Shown: positions 51,925 to 60,161 of the stretch, in pieces
Layout of the letters: each line of letters starts with the position of its first letter
Numbering within the stretch: the first letter of the stretch is position 1
Source: an uncultured Oscillospiraceae bacterium
GTDB taxonomy: Bacteria; Bacillota; Clostridia; Oscillospirales; Acutalibacteraceae
DNA: 64,000 nt
Reading direction: 5' to 3'
NCBI GenBank assembly: GCA_900544715.1
Contig: UQWL01000001.1
Coordinates: 62,001-126,000, forward strand
Translations under genes and position numbers: made by a program
Notes under the pieces: model-generated
Database searches by the model: none
The model's input: only the letters and a program-made list of their open reading frames with translations
Told to the model about the DNA's origin: nothing

Positions 51925-53127
51925 ATGAATAAGAAAGTACCACTCGGCGTGACCATTGCGCTGATTCTTGTGGCCATCACCGCTTCTATTGCAATTACAA
52001 TGGAGATCGCGATGCATACCTATGATAATCTGATCGAGGATCTTCCCAAGCGGGAGGAGATGTACTCCGGGCTTTCGGAGCTTGACGATATCGTGCGGAA
52101 GAATTATTTTGGCAAGATTGACGACCAGCTGCTCAACGCCAAGCTTTCCGGCGGGTATATGCAGGGCTTGGGCGATGACTACAGCTATTACATGACGGCG
52201 AATGAATATGTCACCTATTATAACCGGATCCACGGCAAGATGTCTGGCATCGGTATCAGCGCCGCGTTCAATCCAGATACGGGCTTCATCTCCGTGGCGG
52301 AGGTCAACGCAGGTTCACCTGCTCAAAATGCAGGCCTCCAAAAGGGCGATCAGATCATCGCTATCGGCGATACGGCGGTTACGAAGGATAATTATGATAC
52401 GATGGTTAAAAACCTGGAGGGCGATAAGCTCACCAGCATTGATATCACCTATCAGCGCGGTAGCGAGAAAAAAACGGTCAATGTGATGCGCGGATACAGC
52501 GTGAAATCAGTCTACCATGAGATCATTGGCACAACGGGCTATATCCGTATCACCAGCTTTTATGAGAATACGGCAACGCAGTGCCAGGAGGCGCTGGATG
52601 CTTTGGCAAAGGAGAACATCAAGAGCATTGTCGTTGATGTGCGCAACACCTCCGAGGGCATGGTGGAATACGCCGCCAAGGTGATCGACCTGTTTGTGCC
52701 GCTGGCGACAGAAGGCAACAAAGCCATTGCCTTGGCTGTTAATAAAAAGGGCGACACAGTGGAAACATTTACCTCCGATGCGAAGGATTATGCGGGGCAG
52801 ATTTGCGTGCTGGTCAATCAGAATACCCAAGGCCCGGCTGAGCTTTTTGCCTGCGATTTGAGGGATTTTGACAAGGCCCAGCTCGTTGGGGAAACCACCA
52901 AAGGCAATGGGAAGCGACAGCAGGTATTCAACCTCTCCGATGGGGGGGCGATTGTGCTGACCACCGCTTCGATCCTGCCCTATAAGAGCGAAAGCTTCGA
53001 CGGCGTTGGCGTGGCGCCGGATGTAGAGGCAGCGCTGACGCAGGAGCAACTGGAGCAGTTGGAAATTTTGCCGCACGATCAGGATACGCAGCTGCAAAAG
53101 GCGCTTGAAATGCTCAGCGGCGTTTGA
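51925..53127 (+). CDS. S41 (CtpA-like) protease homologue lacking catalytic residues
   Basis: This 400-residue protein has an N-terminal membrane anchor (about residues 5-28), a PDZ domain (about 100-190) and an S41 tail-specific protease domain. Where active enzymes read N-x-x-S-A-S-A-S-E, this one reads NQNTQGPAE, putting Ala305 in place of the Ser nucleophile. Where they read T-F-G-K-G, it reads TKGNG, with Asn328 in place of the Lys base. It is therefore expected to be inactive. It follows an M23 hydrolase gene by 17 bases; in other bacteria a Ctp protease cleaves such hydrolases, so a dead copy may bind or hold the hydrolase instead. Confidence 0.88.
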   Translation: MNKKVPLGVTIALILVAITASIAITMEIAMHTYDNLIEDLPKREEMYSGLSELDDIVRKNYFGKIDDQLLNAKLSGGYMQGLGDDYSYYMTANEYVTYYNRIHGKMSGIGISAAFNPDTGFISVAEVNAGSPAQNAGLQKGDQIIAIGDTAVTKDNYDTMVKNLEGDKLTSIDITYQRGSEKKTVNVMRGYSVKSVYHEIIGTTGYIRITSFYENTATQCQEALDALAKENIKSIVVDVRNTSEGMVEYAAKVIDLFVPLATEGNKAIALAVNKKGDTVETFTSDAKDYAGQICVLVNQNTQGPAELFACDLRDFDKAQLVGETTKGNGKRQQVFNLSDGGAIVLTTASILPYKSESFDGVGVAPDVEAALTQEQLEQLEILPHDQDTQLQKALEMLSGV

Positions 53128-53171
53128 TAGCATAGGCGGATTGCGAAATCGAATCAGCCGTTTAAAATCGA

Positions 53172-53215
53172 GGCGTGCTGCGAAAGCTTTTCTGCTTGCA
53201 GCACGCCTTTTTTTG
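53172..53215 (+). terminator. Terminator of the ftsEX operon
   Basis: GGCGTGCTGC (53172-53181) pairs with GCAGCACGCC (53198-53207), followed by seven T. Confidence 0.88.
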
Positions 53216-53337
53216 GCCGCTACCGGTTATGTTAGAAAAAACCTTGTAAAAGGGAGCGAAAAGGCAATCAGATTTGAATTCCTTTTGGCTTAATTGTACG
53301 GATTTTTCGCCCGGCCTGCTTTATCCGGATAAAATAC

Positions 53338-53366
53338 TTGTAAAATCAGGATAAAAATATTATAAT
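53338..53366 (+). promoter_or_regulatory. Promoter of the wall-polymer operon
   Basis: TTGTAA (53338-53343) and TATAAT (53361-53366) are 17 bases apart. About 160 nt of leader follow before the first gene. The leader is fairly GC-rich and may fold, but I recognise no riboswitch class. Confidence 0.75.
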
Positions 53367-53531
53367 AAAGCGTAAATCTGTCCGGAGTGGGCCACGTATG
53401 TAGCGCCGTGCCATCTGACGAAGGCGCCGGTTTCTGCAACAAAGTGGTTTTTCGTTTTGAAATGCGGCTGTTTTTGCCGGGCGGGTGGTGCGCGGAAGGC
53501 TTTTCCGCCGTGCAGAAAAGGATGATAGTTC

Positions 53532-54263
53532 ATGCGTATATCAGTTGCGATGGCAGTGTATCACGGAGAAGCTTATCTCGATGCGCAGCTGTCCTCCATT
53601 TTATCTCAGCTCGAGCCAGAGGATGAAATAATCGTATCTGACGATTGCCCCGGCGGCGAAACGGAGGAGATCGTCCGCCGCTTTGCCGAACAAGACCAGC
53701 GCGTGCGTTATGTGCAAGGGCCGGGCCGCGGTTTGATTGCGAATTTTGGGTATGCGATCTCCCTGTGTAGAGGGGACGCCATTTTTCTCAGCGATCAGGA
53801 TGATGTTTGGATGCCGGGTAAGGCTAGCAAGGTGAAGGCCGCGTTGGAGGCGGGTGCTTTGCTTGTGCTGCATGACGCTTGTGTCACGGATGCGGACATG
53901 CATTCTTTGGAGCCGTCTTTTTTTGCTGTGCACGGATCAAAACCTGGTTTCGTAGCCAATTTGATCCGCAATTCTTTTATGGGCTGCTGCATGGCTTTCC
54001 GTAGAGAGCTTTGCCAGGCCATTCTCCCGCTCCCGGAGGGCATCCCCATGCACGATCAATGGATCGGTCTGATTGCAACCCGGTTGGGTCGCGTTGTTTT
54101 TTTAGAAGAGCCGCTGCTCTTTTACCGCCGCCATGGCGGGAATGTATCCGGCGGTGAAACTTCGTTTTCCACGAAGTTGCGCTGGCGTTTGTCGCTGGTC
54201 AACCAGTTGCTGCGGCGTTTTTATCTGCTTTCACGCCACGGCAGGAGCAAGCTGGAAAACTGA
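53532..54263 (+). CDS. Family 2 glycosyltransferase
   Basis: This 243-residue GT-A enzyme has the nucleotide-sugar start ISVAMAVYHGEAYLDAQLSSI, the metal-binding acidic motif SDQDDVW at about residue 88, and the later MHDQWIGL acceptor/base region. It resembles glycosyltransferases of rhamnose- and wall-polysaccharide loci. It is the first gene of the operon that also holds TagGH- and TarIJ-like genes, so it probably adds a sugar to a wall polymer or its linkage unit. It is cytoplasmic, with a basic C-terminal end that may touch the membrane. Confidence 0.85.
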   Translation: MRISVAMAVYHGEAYLDAQLSSILSQLEPEDEIIVSDDCPGGETEEIVRRFAEQDQRVRYVQGPGRGLIANFGYAISLCRGDAIFLSDQDDVWMPGKASKVKAALEAGALLVLHDACVTDADMHSLEPSFFAVHGSKPGFVANLIRNSFMGCCMAFRRELCQAILPLPEGIPMHDQWIGLIATRLGRVVFLEEPLLFYRRHGGNVSGGETSFSTKLRWRLSLVNQLLRRFYLLSRHGRSKLEN

Positions 54264-54345
54264 AACGGGCTTAGATCGTTTTTCGTTTGTTTGAATGAAG
54301 GGGGAAACGATCCGTTTGTCCACGTGAAAGGAACGGTCACAACAT

Positions 54346-55167
54346 ATGGAAGAATATACAGTGTCTGGCTGTATTGTAACGCATAATAACCGGAAATGCG
54401 TCCGAAAAGCGGTGGAAACTTTTTTCCAATGCACCAAGGGTGTCACAAGCCGCCTTTTCATTGTGGATAATGGTTCCACAGACGATACGGTTGCGCTGCT
54501 GCGCCAGCATTTCCCCGCAGAGCGGTTCCCCAACCTGGAGATCATAGAAGAAGAGCAAAACCACGGCTTTGGCGGTGGTCACAATCTGATCCTCCCCAAG
54601 CTGCATTCCAAATATCACGCGATTATTAATCCTGATATTTTTTTAAAAGACGATGTGCTTACCGAAATGGTGCATTATATGGAGGAGCATGAGGAAATCG
54701 GGCTGCTCTCGCCCCGCATCTGCTTCCCGGATGGACGGGAGCAGATCTTGGGCAGGCGCAACCCTTCCCTGCGTTATCTCATCGCCAGCCGTTTTCAGCG
54801 GGATGATCCGGAAAACCCAACTTTGCGAGAATACGCAATGCTCGACGAGGGGACGGACCATCCCTTTGAAATCGAAAATGCATCCGGCTGCTTTATGCTG
54901 CTGCGGACTTCGCTGTTTGAGCAAATCGGCGGATTTGACCCGCGCTATTTTATGTATTTTGAGGATGCGGATTTGACGCGCACCATCCGCAAATATGCGA
55001 AAGCCGTCTGTTATCCGCTGGCCACTGTTTACCATGCGTGGGAGCGTGGCAGCGCGCATAATACGAAGCTGTTTTTAATCCACGTCCATTCGATGCTTTC
55101 TTATTTTACCAAATGGCTCGGCCGCAGAGAGGCCTATCATGAGAAGAAACGAGGCGTTCATGAATGA
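54346..55167 (+). CDS. Family 2 glycosyltransferase (WbbL-like)
   Basis: The 273-residue protein has the sequence pattern of rhamnosyltransferase-like GT2 enzymes: VSGCIVTHNNRKCVRKA, FIVDNGSTDDT, the metal site INPDIFL and the base region FMYFEDADLTRTIRK. It would use a nucleotide sugar to extend a lipid-linked glycan. It overlaps the next gene (a polymer exporter permease) by ATGA, so it is translationally coupled to export. The donor and acceptor are not known. Confidence 0.86.
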   Translation: MEEYTVSGCIVTHNNRKCVRKAVETFFQCTKGVTSRLFIVDNGSTDDTVALLRQHFPAERFPNLEIIEEEQNHGFGGGHNLILPKLHSKYHAIINPDIFLKDDVLTEMVHYMEEHEEIGLLSPRICFPDGREQILGRRNPSLRYLIASRFQRDDPENPTLREYAMLDEGTDHPFEIENASGCFMLLRTSLFEQIGGFDPRYFMYFEDADLTRTIRKYAKAVCYPLATVYHAWERGSAHNTKLFLIHVHSMLSYFTKWLGRREAYHEKKRGVHE

Positions 55168-56027
55168 CGGCAGTTACACCGGCAACACCTGCGGCGGGCA
55201 GACCAGAGCAGCCCCCGCGCAAACAGTATTTTAAAAATTTTTGGAAATATCGTTTTTTGCTCAAGGAACTGGTGAATAAGAATATTAAGCTCCAATATCG
55301 GAATTCGGTGTTGGGCCTGTTCTGGACGTTTTTGCAGCCGTTGCTCACGATGATCGTGCTCAGCCTGGTATTCGGCCAGATTTTCGGCCATGACGAAACC
55401 AAAATTTTGAATTACCCGACCTACCTGCTGTGCGGCCGCCTGATCTATGAATTTTATACGCAGGCAACCAAAAAATCCATGCGCTCCATTTTGGGCAATG
55501 CTTCCATCATCAAAAAAGTGTATGTGCCGAAATATATTTATCCACTTTCCAATATCATTTCCACCTTTGTCACCTTTTTGATCTCCCTGACGGTGCTGGC
55601 GGTGGTCATGGGCTATTTTATGCTTTTCACCGATACGAAAATGCATCTGACTCCTTATGTGTTCCTCGCCATTGTGCCAATTTTGATTTTGCTGATCCTG
55701 TGCATGGGCGTGGGAATGATTCTCGCCACAATGCATGTGTTCTTCCGGGATGTGGAATATCTCTATGACGTGTTCTGCATGCTGCTGTTTTATTTAACGC
55801 CGATTTTCTATCAGGTTGATCAGCTTCAGCTGCAAACGTGGATGAAATATGCCCTGATGGCAAATCCGCTGTATTCCTTGGTTTCCATGTTTCGCTCCTG
55901 CGTCCTGTTCGGCGAAATGTGGAATATGAACTGGCTCTATTATTCCCTTGGCTTCGCTCTCGTTTCGCTCCTGATCGGCTTCTATGTGTTTTATAAGAAT
56001 CAGGATAAATTCATTTTGCATATTTAG
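55164..56027 (+). CDS. tagG: ABC-2 permease for wall polymer export (TagG-like)
   Basis: The 287-residue integral membrane protein has six hydrophobic segments and the ABC-2 family signature region (LVNKNIKLQYRNSVLGLFWT at the start and YLTPIFYQVDQL before the last helices). It forms the channel that exports lipid-linked teichoic acid or O-antigen-type polymer with the ATPase encoded next. The symbol follows Bacillus TagG; the actual polymer is not known. Confidence 0.88.
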   Translation: MTAVTPATPAAGRPEQPPRKQYFKNFWKYRFLLKELVNKNIKLQYRNSVLGLFWTFLQPLLTMIVLSLVFGQIFGHDETKILNYPTYLLCGRLIYEFYTQATKKSMRSILGNASIIKKVYVPKYIYPLSNIISTFVTFLISLTVLAVVMGYFMLFTDTKMHLTPYVFLAIVPILILLILCMGVGMILATMHVFFRDVEYLYDVFCMLLFYLTPIFYQVDQLQLQTWMKYALMANPLYSLVSMFRSCVLFGEMWNMNWLYYSLGFALVSLLIGFYVFYKNQDKFILHI

Positions 56028-56039
56028 GAGGCGGAAAAC

Positions 56040-56783
56040 GTGGGGAATCCAGTGATTTCAGTTGACAACGTCAGCATGATGTTCAACCTGAATAAGGAAA
56101 AAATAGACAATCTCAAAGAATACGTGATTAAATTTCTGACCCGCAAGCTGCATTTTACAGAATTCTGGGCGCTGCGCGATATTTCTTTTTCTCTCCAGAA
56201 GGGAGAACGGCTCGGCGTATTGGGCTTTAATGGCGCGGGGAAAAGCACACTGCTCAAGGTGCTTTCCGGCGTGATGAAGCCCACGAAGGGTTCGGTGACC
56301 GTCCATGGTACAATCGCGCCGCTTTTGGAGCTTGGCGCGGGCTTTGATATGAACTATACAGGCAAAGAGAATATCTTTTTATACGGCGCGACAATGGGAT
56401 TTTCCCGGAAGTTTATGGAGACGAAATACGATGAAATTTTGGAATTCTCTGAGCTTCAGGAATTTATTGATGTGCCGATGAAAAACTATTCTTCCGGGAT
56501 GCGTGCGCGCCTCGGCTTCGCGGTGGCAACTGTGGTGGATCCGGAGGTTTTGATCCTTGATGAGGTGCTCTCCGTGGGCGACGCACGGTTCCGCCAGAAG
56601 AGCGAAGCAAAGATTATGAATATGTTTGACAAGGGGACGACGGTTGTTTTCGTATCACATAATACGGATCAGGTGCGCCGCATCTGCAACCGTGCAATCC
56701 TCCTGCAAAAGGGCCGGATCATCGCGCAGGGCGCCACGGAGGAGGTTTGTGCGATTTACGACGAAATGATCAAGAAAAAGTAA
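56040..56783 (+). CDS. tagH: ABC ATPase for wall polymer export (TagH-like)
   Basis: The 247-residue ATPase has Walker A GFNGAGKST, the polysaccharide-exporter-specific segment IAPLLELGAGFDMNYTGKENI, signature YSSGMRARLGFAVA and Walker B LILDEVLSVGD. It lacks the long C-terminal carbohydrate-binding domain found in some Wzt/TagH proteins. It starts at GTG 56040 after GGAGG, 12 bases from the permease gene, and pairs with it. Confidence 0.92.
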   Translation: MGNPVISVDNVSMMFNLNKEKIDNLKEYVIKFLTRKLHFTEFWALRDISFSLQKGERLGVLGFNGAGKSTLLKVLSGVMKPTKGSVTVHGTIAPLLELGAGFDMNYTGKENIFLYGATMGFSRKFMETKYDEILEFSELQEFIDVPMKNYSSGMRARLGFAVATVVDPEVLILDEVLSVGDARFRQKSEAKIMNMFDKGTTVVFVSHNTDQVRRICNRAILLQKGRIIAQGATEEVCAIYDEMIKKK

Positions 56784-56795
56784 TGAAAAATGCCG

Positions 56796-56823
56796 GCCGT
56801 CTGATTTCTTAGCAGGCGGCTTT
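56796..56823 (+). terminator. Weak hairpin between tagH and tarI
   Basis: GCCGTCTG (56796-56803) pairs with CAGGCGGC (56813-56820), one G-T pair, then TTTA. It may lower expression of the downstream genes. Confidence 0.4.
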
Positions 56824-56863
56824 ATCGGAGCCGGCTTTCCGGATAGAAAGGATCGTGAATCAA

Positions 56864-57580
56864 ATGGTTTTTGCAGTGGTGCTCGCTGGCGGCGTGGGCA
56901 GCCGGATGGGAAATACACAGACGCCGAAGCAGTATTTGCCGCTTGGGAGCAAGCCGATTATCGTTCATACCATCGAAAAGTTTTTTGTGAACGCCGCGTT
57001 TGAAAAAGTGCTCGTCCTGTGCCCGAAGGCCTGGGTGGCGCACACGCGCAATATGGTTGTGAAAAGCCTGGGGAAAACCGACCGTGTCGAGGTAATCGAG
57101 GGCGGTTCCTCCCGAAACGACACTGTGTATCGCGCGCTTTGCCATATTGAAGCGCACTATGGTATGGATGAGGAGACGGTGATTGTGACGCATGACGCGG
57201 TGCGCCCCTTTGTCACCCACCGGATCATCTCGGAAAACATTGCCGCCGCGCGGAAATATGGCGCGTGCGATACGGTCATTCCGGCCACGGATACGATTGT
57301 AGAGAGCCAAAACGGCTCAGAGATCTCCAACATCCCGCCCCGCGCCCAGATGTATCAGGGGCAAACGCCGCAATCCTTCCGCGCCAAAAAGCTAAAGGAG
57401 ATCTATGAAAGCCTCACACCGGCGGAGAAGGATAGCCTGACGGACGCCTGCAAAATCTTTGTGATGAAGGGCGAGCCGGTTTATCTGGTAGAGGGCGAGG
57501 TTTTCAACATCAAGATCACCTATCCATATGATCTGAAGGTAGCCCAAACGCTGCTGGGAGGGGATGCAGCCGATGATTAA
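56864..57580 (+). CDS. tarI: Ribitol-5-phosphate cytidylyltransferase (TarI/IspD family)
   Basis: This 238-residue nucleotidyltransferase has the family start VFAVVLAGGVGSRMG and TPKQYLPLG, the THDAVRPFV metal site and TPQSFR. IspD and TarI share this fold; the next gene, a TarJ-like dehydrogenase overlapping by 8 bases, and the exporter upstream favour TarI, which makes CDP-ribitol for wall teichoic acid. ATG 56864 matches the usual start; GTG 56855 after AAAGGA is possible. Confidence 0.88.
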   Translation: MVFAVVLAGGVGSRMGNTQTPKQYLPLGSKPIIVHTIEKFFVNAAFEKVLVLCPKAWVAHTRNMVVKSLGKTDRVEVIEGGSSRNDTVYRALCHIEAHYGMDEETVIVTHDAVRPFVTHRIISENIAAARKYGACDTVIPATDTIVESQNGSEISNIPPRAQMYQGQTPQSFRAKKLKEIYESLTPAEKDSLTDACKIFVMKGEPVYLVEGEVFNIKITYPYDLKVAQTLLGGDAADD

Positions 57581-58598
57581 CGCGGTTTATCAGCTCATTG
57601 CGCCACGCATGATTGATGTGACCTATCAGGAGCTGTATCTGTCCGGCAGCCAGGTTTTGATTCGGCCGCTTTATCTCTCTATCTGCCATGCCGACCAGCG
57701 CTATTATCAGGGGATGCGTTCGGAGGCCGCCTTGAAGGCGAAGCTGCCGATGGCGCTCATCCATGAATGCGTTGCCGAAGTGATCTATGACCCGACCGGC
57801 ACCTTCCAGGTGGGTGACCAGGTGATCCCGATCCCCAATTCCCCCACGCAGACAGATGATATCATCGCGGAGAATTATCTCCGCTCCAGCTTTTTCCGCT
57901 CCAGCGGATATGATGGTTTTTTGCAGGATTATGTGATGCTCAAGCCTGACCGGCTGGTGCCGGCGCCGAAAAGTGTGCCGCTCCAGGTGGCCTCTTTTAC
58001 GGAGCTCATCAGTGTCAGCCGCCATACGATTTCCCGCTTTGATTCCATTGCGCATGCGCGGCGCAACCGCATCGGCGTTTGGGGCGATGGCAATCTCGGC
58101 TTTTTTACGGCTTTGCTGCTACACTATCTCTATCCGGAAACGGAGCTGTATGTGTTCGGCACGGTGGAAGAAAAGCTCGCCTATTTCACGTTTGCCCAGG
58201 AAACCTTTTTGGTGGACAGGCTGGATGAGAGCATATGTGTGGATCACGCGTTTGAATGCGTCGGAGGCTCCGGCTCCCGCAGCGCAATCAATCAGATCAT
58301 CGACCATATTAATCCCGAGGGCACGATTGCGATCATGGGCGTCTCCGAGAATTTTGTGGAGATTAACACCCGCATGATGCTCGAAAAGGGGCTGCGCATG
58401 TTCGGCAGCAGCCGCAGCGGCCGCAAGGATTTTTTGCAGACGGTCGAGCTGCTCGACCGCTACGAGGAGCTTGGGCATTATTTTGAAAACCTGGTGGGTG
58501 CGCAGGTGGATGTGCGCGGGATTGCGGATATTCACAGCGCTTTCAATCTGGATTTCAACCGTAATTTCGGCAAGACCGTTTTGAAGTGGGATAAATAA
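57573..58598 (+). CDS. tarJ: Ribulose-5-phosphate reductase (TarJ-like)
   Basis: This 341-residue medium-chain dehydrogenase begins MINAVYQLIAPR, as TarJ proteins do. ICHADQRYYQG holds the zinc-ligand Cys and HECVAEV holds a His-Glu pair. GVWGDGNLGFFTALLL is the cofactor-binding loop. TarJ reduces ribulose-5-phosphate to ribitol-5-phosphate with NADPH, and TarI then activates the product. The 8-base overlap with tarI indicates coupled translation. This pair is good evidence that the polymer contains ribitol phosphate or a similar polyol phosphate. Confidence 0.9.
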   Translation: MINAVYQLIAPRMIDVTYQELYLSGSQVLIRPLYLSICHADQRYYQGMRSEAALKAKLPMALIHECVAEVIYDPTGTFQVGDQVIPIPNSPTQTDDIIAENYLRSSFFRSSGYDGFLQDYVMLKPDRLVPAPKSVPLQVASFTELISVSRHTISRFDSIAHARRNRIGVWGDGNLGFFTALLLHYLYPETELYVFGTVEEKLAYFTFAQETFLVDRLDESICVDHAFECVGGSGSRSAINQIIDHINPEGTIAIMGVSENFVEINTRMMLEKGLRMFGSSRSGRKDFLQTVELLDRYEELGHYFENLVGAQVDVRGIADIHSAFNLDFNRNFGKTVLKWDK

Positions 58599-58623
58599 TG
58601 AAACAATTTTGATCAGCATACAG

Positions 58624-58672
58624 AAGGGGTGTGTTGCGAAAATGTGCATGGCTACATTTTGCAGCGCCCCTT
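58624..58672. repeat. Imperfect hairpin between tarJ and the next glycosyltransferase
   Basis: AAGGGG at 58624-58629 leads an imperfect long stem with CCCCTT at 58667-58672, and inner AAAATGT/ACATTTT pairing. The TTGCGAAAATG arm belongs to the same look-alike group as hairpins at 6138, 16952 and 44855. It may act as a partial terminator. Confidence 0.5.
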
Positions 58673-58729
58673 CCTGTTATACGCGGGCTTGACGCTTTTG
58701 CCCAAGGATGGAAAGGAGAGGATGGCAGC

Positions 58730-60082
58730 TTGACGCCAAAAGTATCCGTTGTGATTCCTGCCTATAATGCGCAGCAGTATTTGGGAGAAACGCTCGACTG
58801 CTTGGCCGTTCAAACGCTGCGAGAAATGGAGGTGCTTGTGGTGGATGACGGCTCCGCCGACAGCACGCCGGAGATCCTGCGGGAATACTGTGCAAAATAT
58901 CCGTTCATCCGCGCAATCCGCCAGGAGAATGCTGGGGTTGCCGCCGCGCGCAACCGGGGAATTCAGGAGGCTGCGGGGGAATATCTCTACTTTTTGGATT
59001 CCGATGACCTGATCGAGCCCGACGCGCTGGAGCAGCTTTGCCAAACCGCCCGGCAGCACGAGGCGGAGCTGGTGATCTGCAAAATTCAGAATTTCAGCCG
59101 CACGGGGACGAGCTGGCAGGAGCATGCCGGCCTGTTGTCGCAGCGGGATACAATCGATCCCTATGATTATGATCTCTTATGGAATTACTTGGTCGGCAAT
59201 AAGCTGTATCTGACGCAGCACCTTCGGAAGAGCGGCGTGCTTTTCCCGCCGCTGCGCTACTCGGAGGATGGCGCGTTCAACATGCGCTATGCCTATTGCT
59301 GCACCCGCATCAGCGGCTGCCCGGACACCTTCCTGCGCTATCGCCGTCGAGTAGCATCGGAGGGATTTTCTGTCAGCCAGACGATCAGCCTGCCGCTGCT
59401 ACAGGATTATATGGCCGCCAACGGGATGATTTATGATGCGGCGGCGGAATCTCTCCAGTCGCCTGCCCAGGGGATCGACCGGGACGCTTATCTGGATGAG
59501 GTGCTGTATAAAACGGCTTATGTGCTGATTGCTCAGTTTTACAGGCTGTTTTGGCGGGCGGATGAATCGTGCATTGCCTATATCGCGCAATCCCTGCGCA
59601 AATTACGGGAGCAGATGTCGCCTGAGCGTTTTGCCCAGCTCTGCGATTTTAATAGCGATATCGAGGTGCGTGAGCTGATCGAGGATCGGGAAACAATGGC
59701 GAAGCATGCCCGCGTGTCGTTTTTTGTAACGGCGAAGGGTACGCAGGAGCAGATGAAGGCTCTTTTTGAATCGCTCTACATGCAGACCATGCCGTGCTTT
59801 GAGGTGTTCGTGCCGCAGTCCACAGCAGATGCGGGTCTGATTCCGGCGCAGTGGGCGGCCTGCGCCAACCTGCATGTGCTGCCGGATCGCGGCTTCCTTT
59901 CCGCGGCCAAAAAGCAGGCGCGTGCGCATCTGCATGCCCGCCTGCGCACCTGCGATGCGCTTGACCCGCGCCTGCTGCGCTTTTTATACCGCTTCCCGAT
60001 TCCGGCCGCTCTGAAGCAAGCGGCCTTCGGCGCGCTTGTGCAAATGCTGATCGTTTATTTTAGAAGGCAGAATGCCGCTTGA
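58730..60082 (+). CDS. Family 2 glycosyltransferase, two-part
   Basis: The 450-residue protein starts with a classical GT2 domain: PKVSVVIPAYNAQQYLGETLDC, LVVDDGSADSTPEIL, the metal site FLDSDDLIEP, and the acceptor-side SEDGAFNMR region. After about residue 250 comes a helical region and then a short alpha/beta part with a basic C-terminus, as in TarS/TarQ-like wall-polymer glycosyltransferases. It lies between TarIJ and a polyol-phosphate transferase, so it probably decorates or extends the wall polymer. The start is TTG 58730 after AAAGGAGAGG; the longer frame would translate the hairpin at 58624. Confidence 0.84.
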   Translation: MTPKVSVVIPAYNAQQYLGETLDCLAVQTLREMEVLVVDDGSADSTPEILREYCAKYPFIRAIRQENAGVAAARNRGIQEAAGEYLYFLDSDDLIEPDALEQLCQTARQHEAELVICKIQNFSRTGTSWQEHAGLLSQRDTIDPYDYDLLWNYLVGNKLYLTQHLRKSGVLFPPLRYSEDGAFNMRYAYCCTRISGCPDTFLRYRRRVASEGFSVSQTISLPLLQDYMAANGMIYDAAAESLQSPAQGIDRDAYLDEVLYKTAYVLIAQFYRLFWRADESCIAYIAQSLRKLREQMSPERFAQLCDFNSDIEVRELIEDRETMAKHARVSFFVTAKGTQEQMKALFESLYMQTMPCFEVFVPQSTADAGLIPAQWAACANLHVLPDRGFLSAAKKQARAHLHARLRTCDALDPRLLRFLYRFPIPAALKQAAFGALVQMLIVYFRRQNAA

Positions 60083-60161
60083 AGCGATCGGGAAGCCGCT
60101 CGATAGGATGGAAGTTAATCTTTCGCTATTTCATACGACTGTTGGGAAGGGGCGTTCATTT

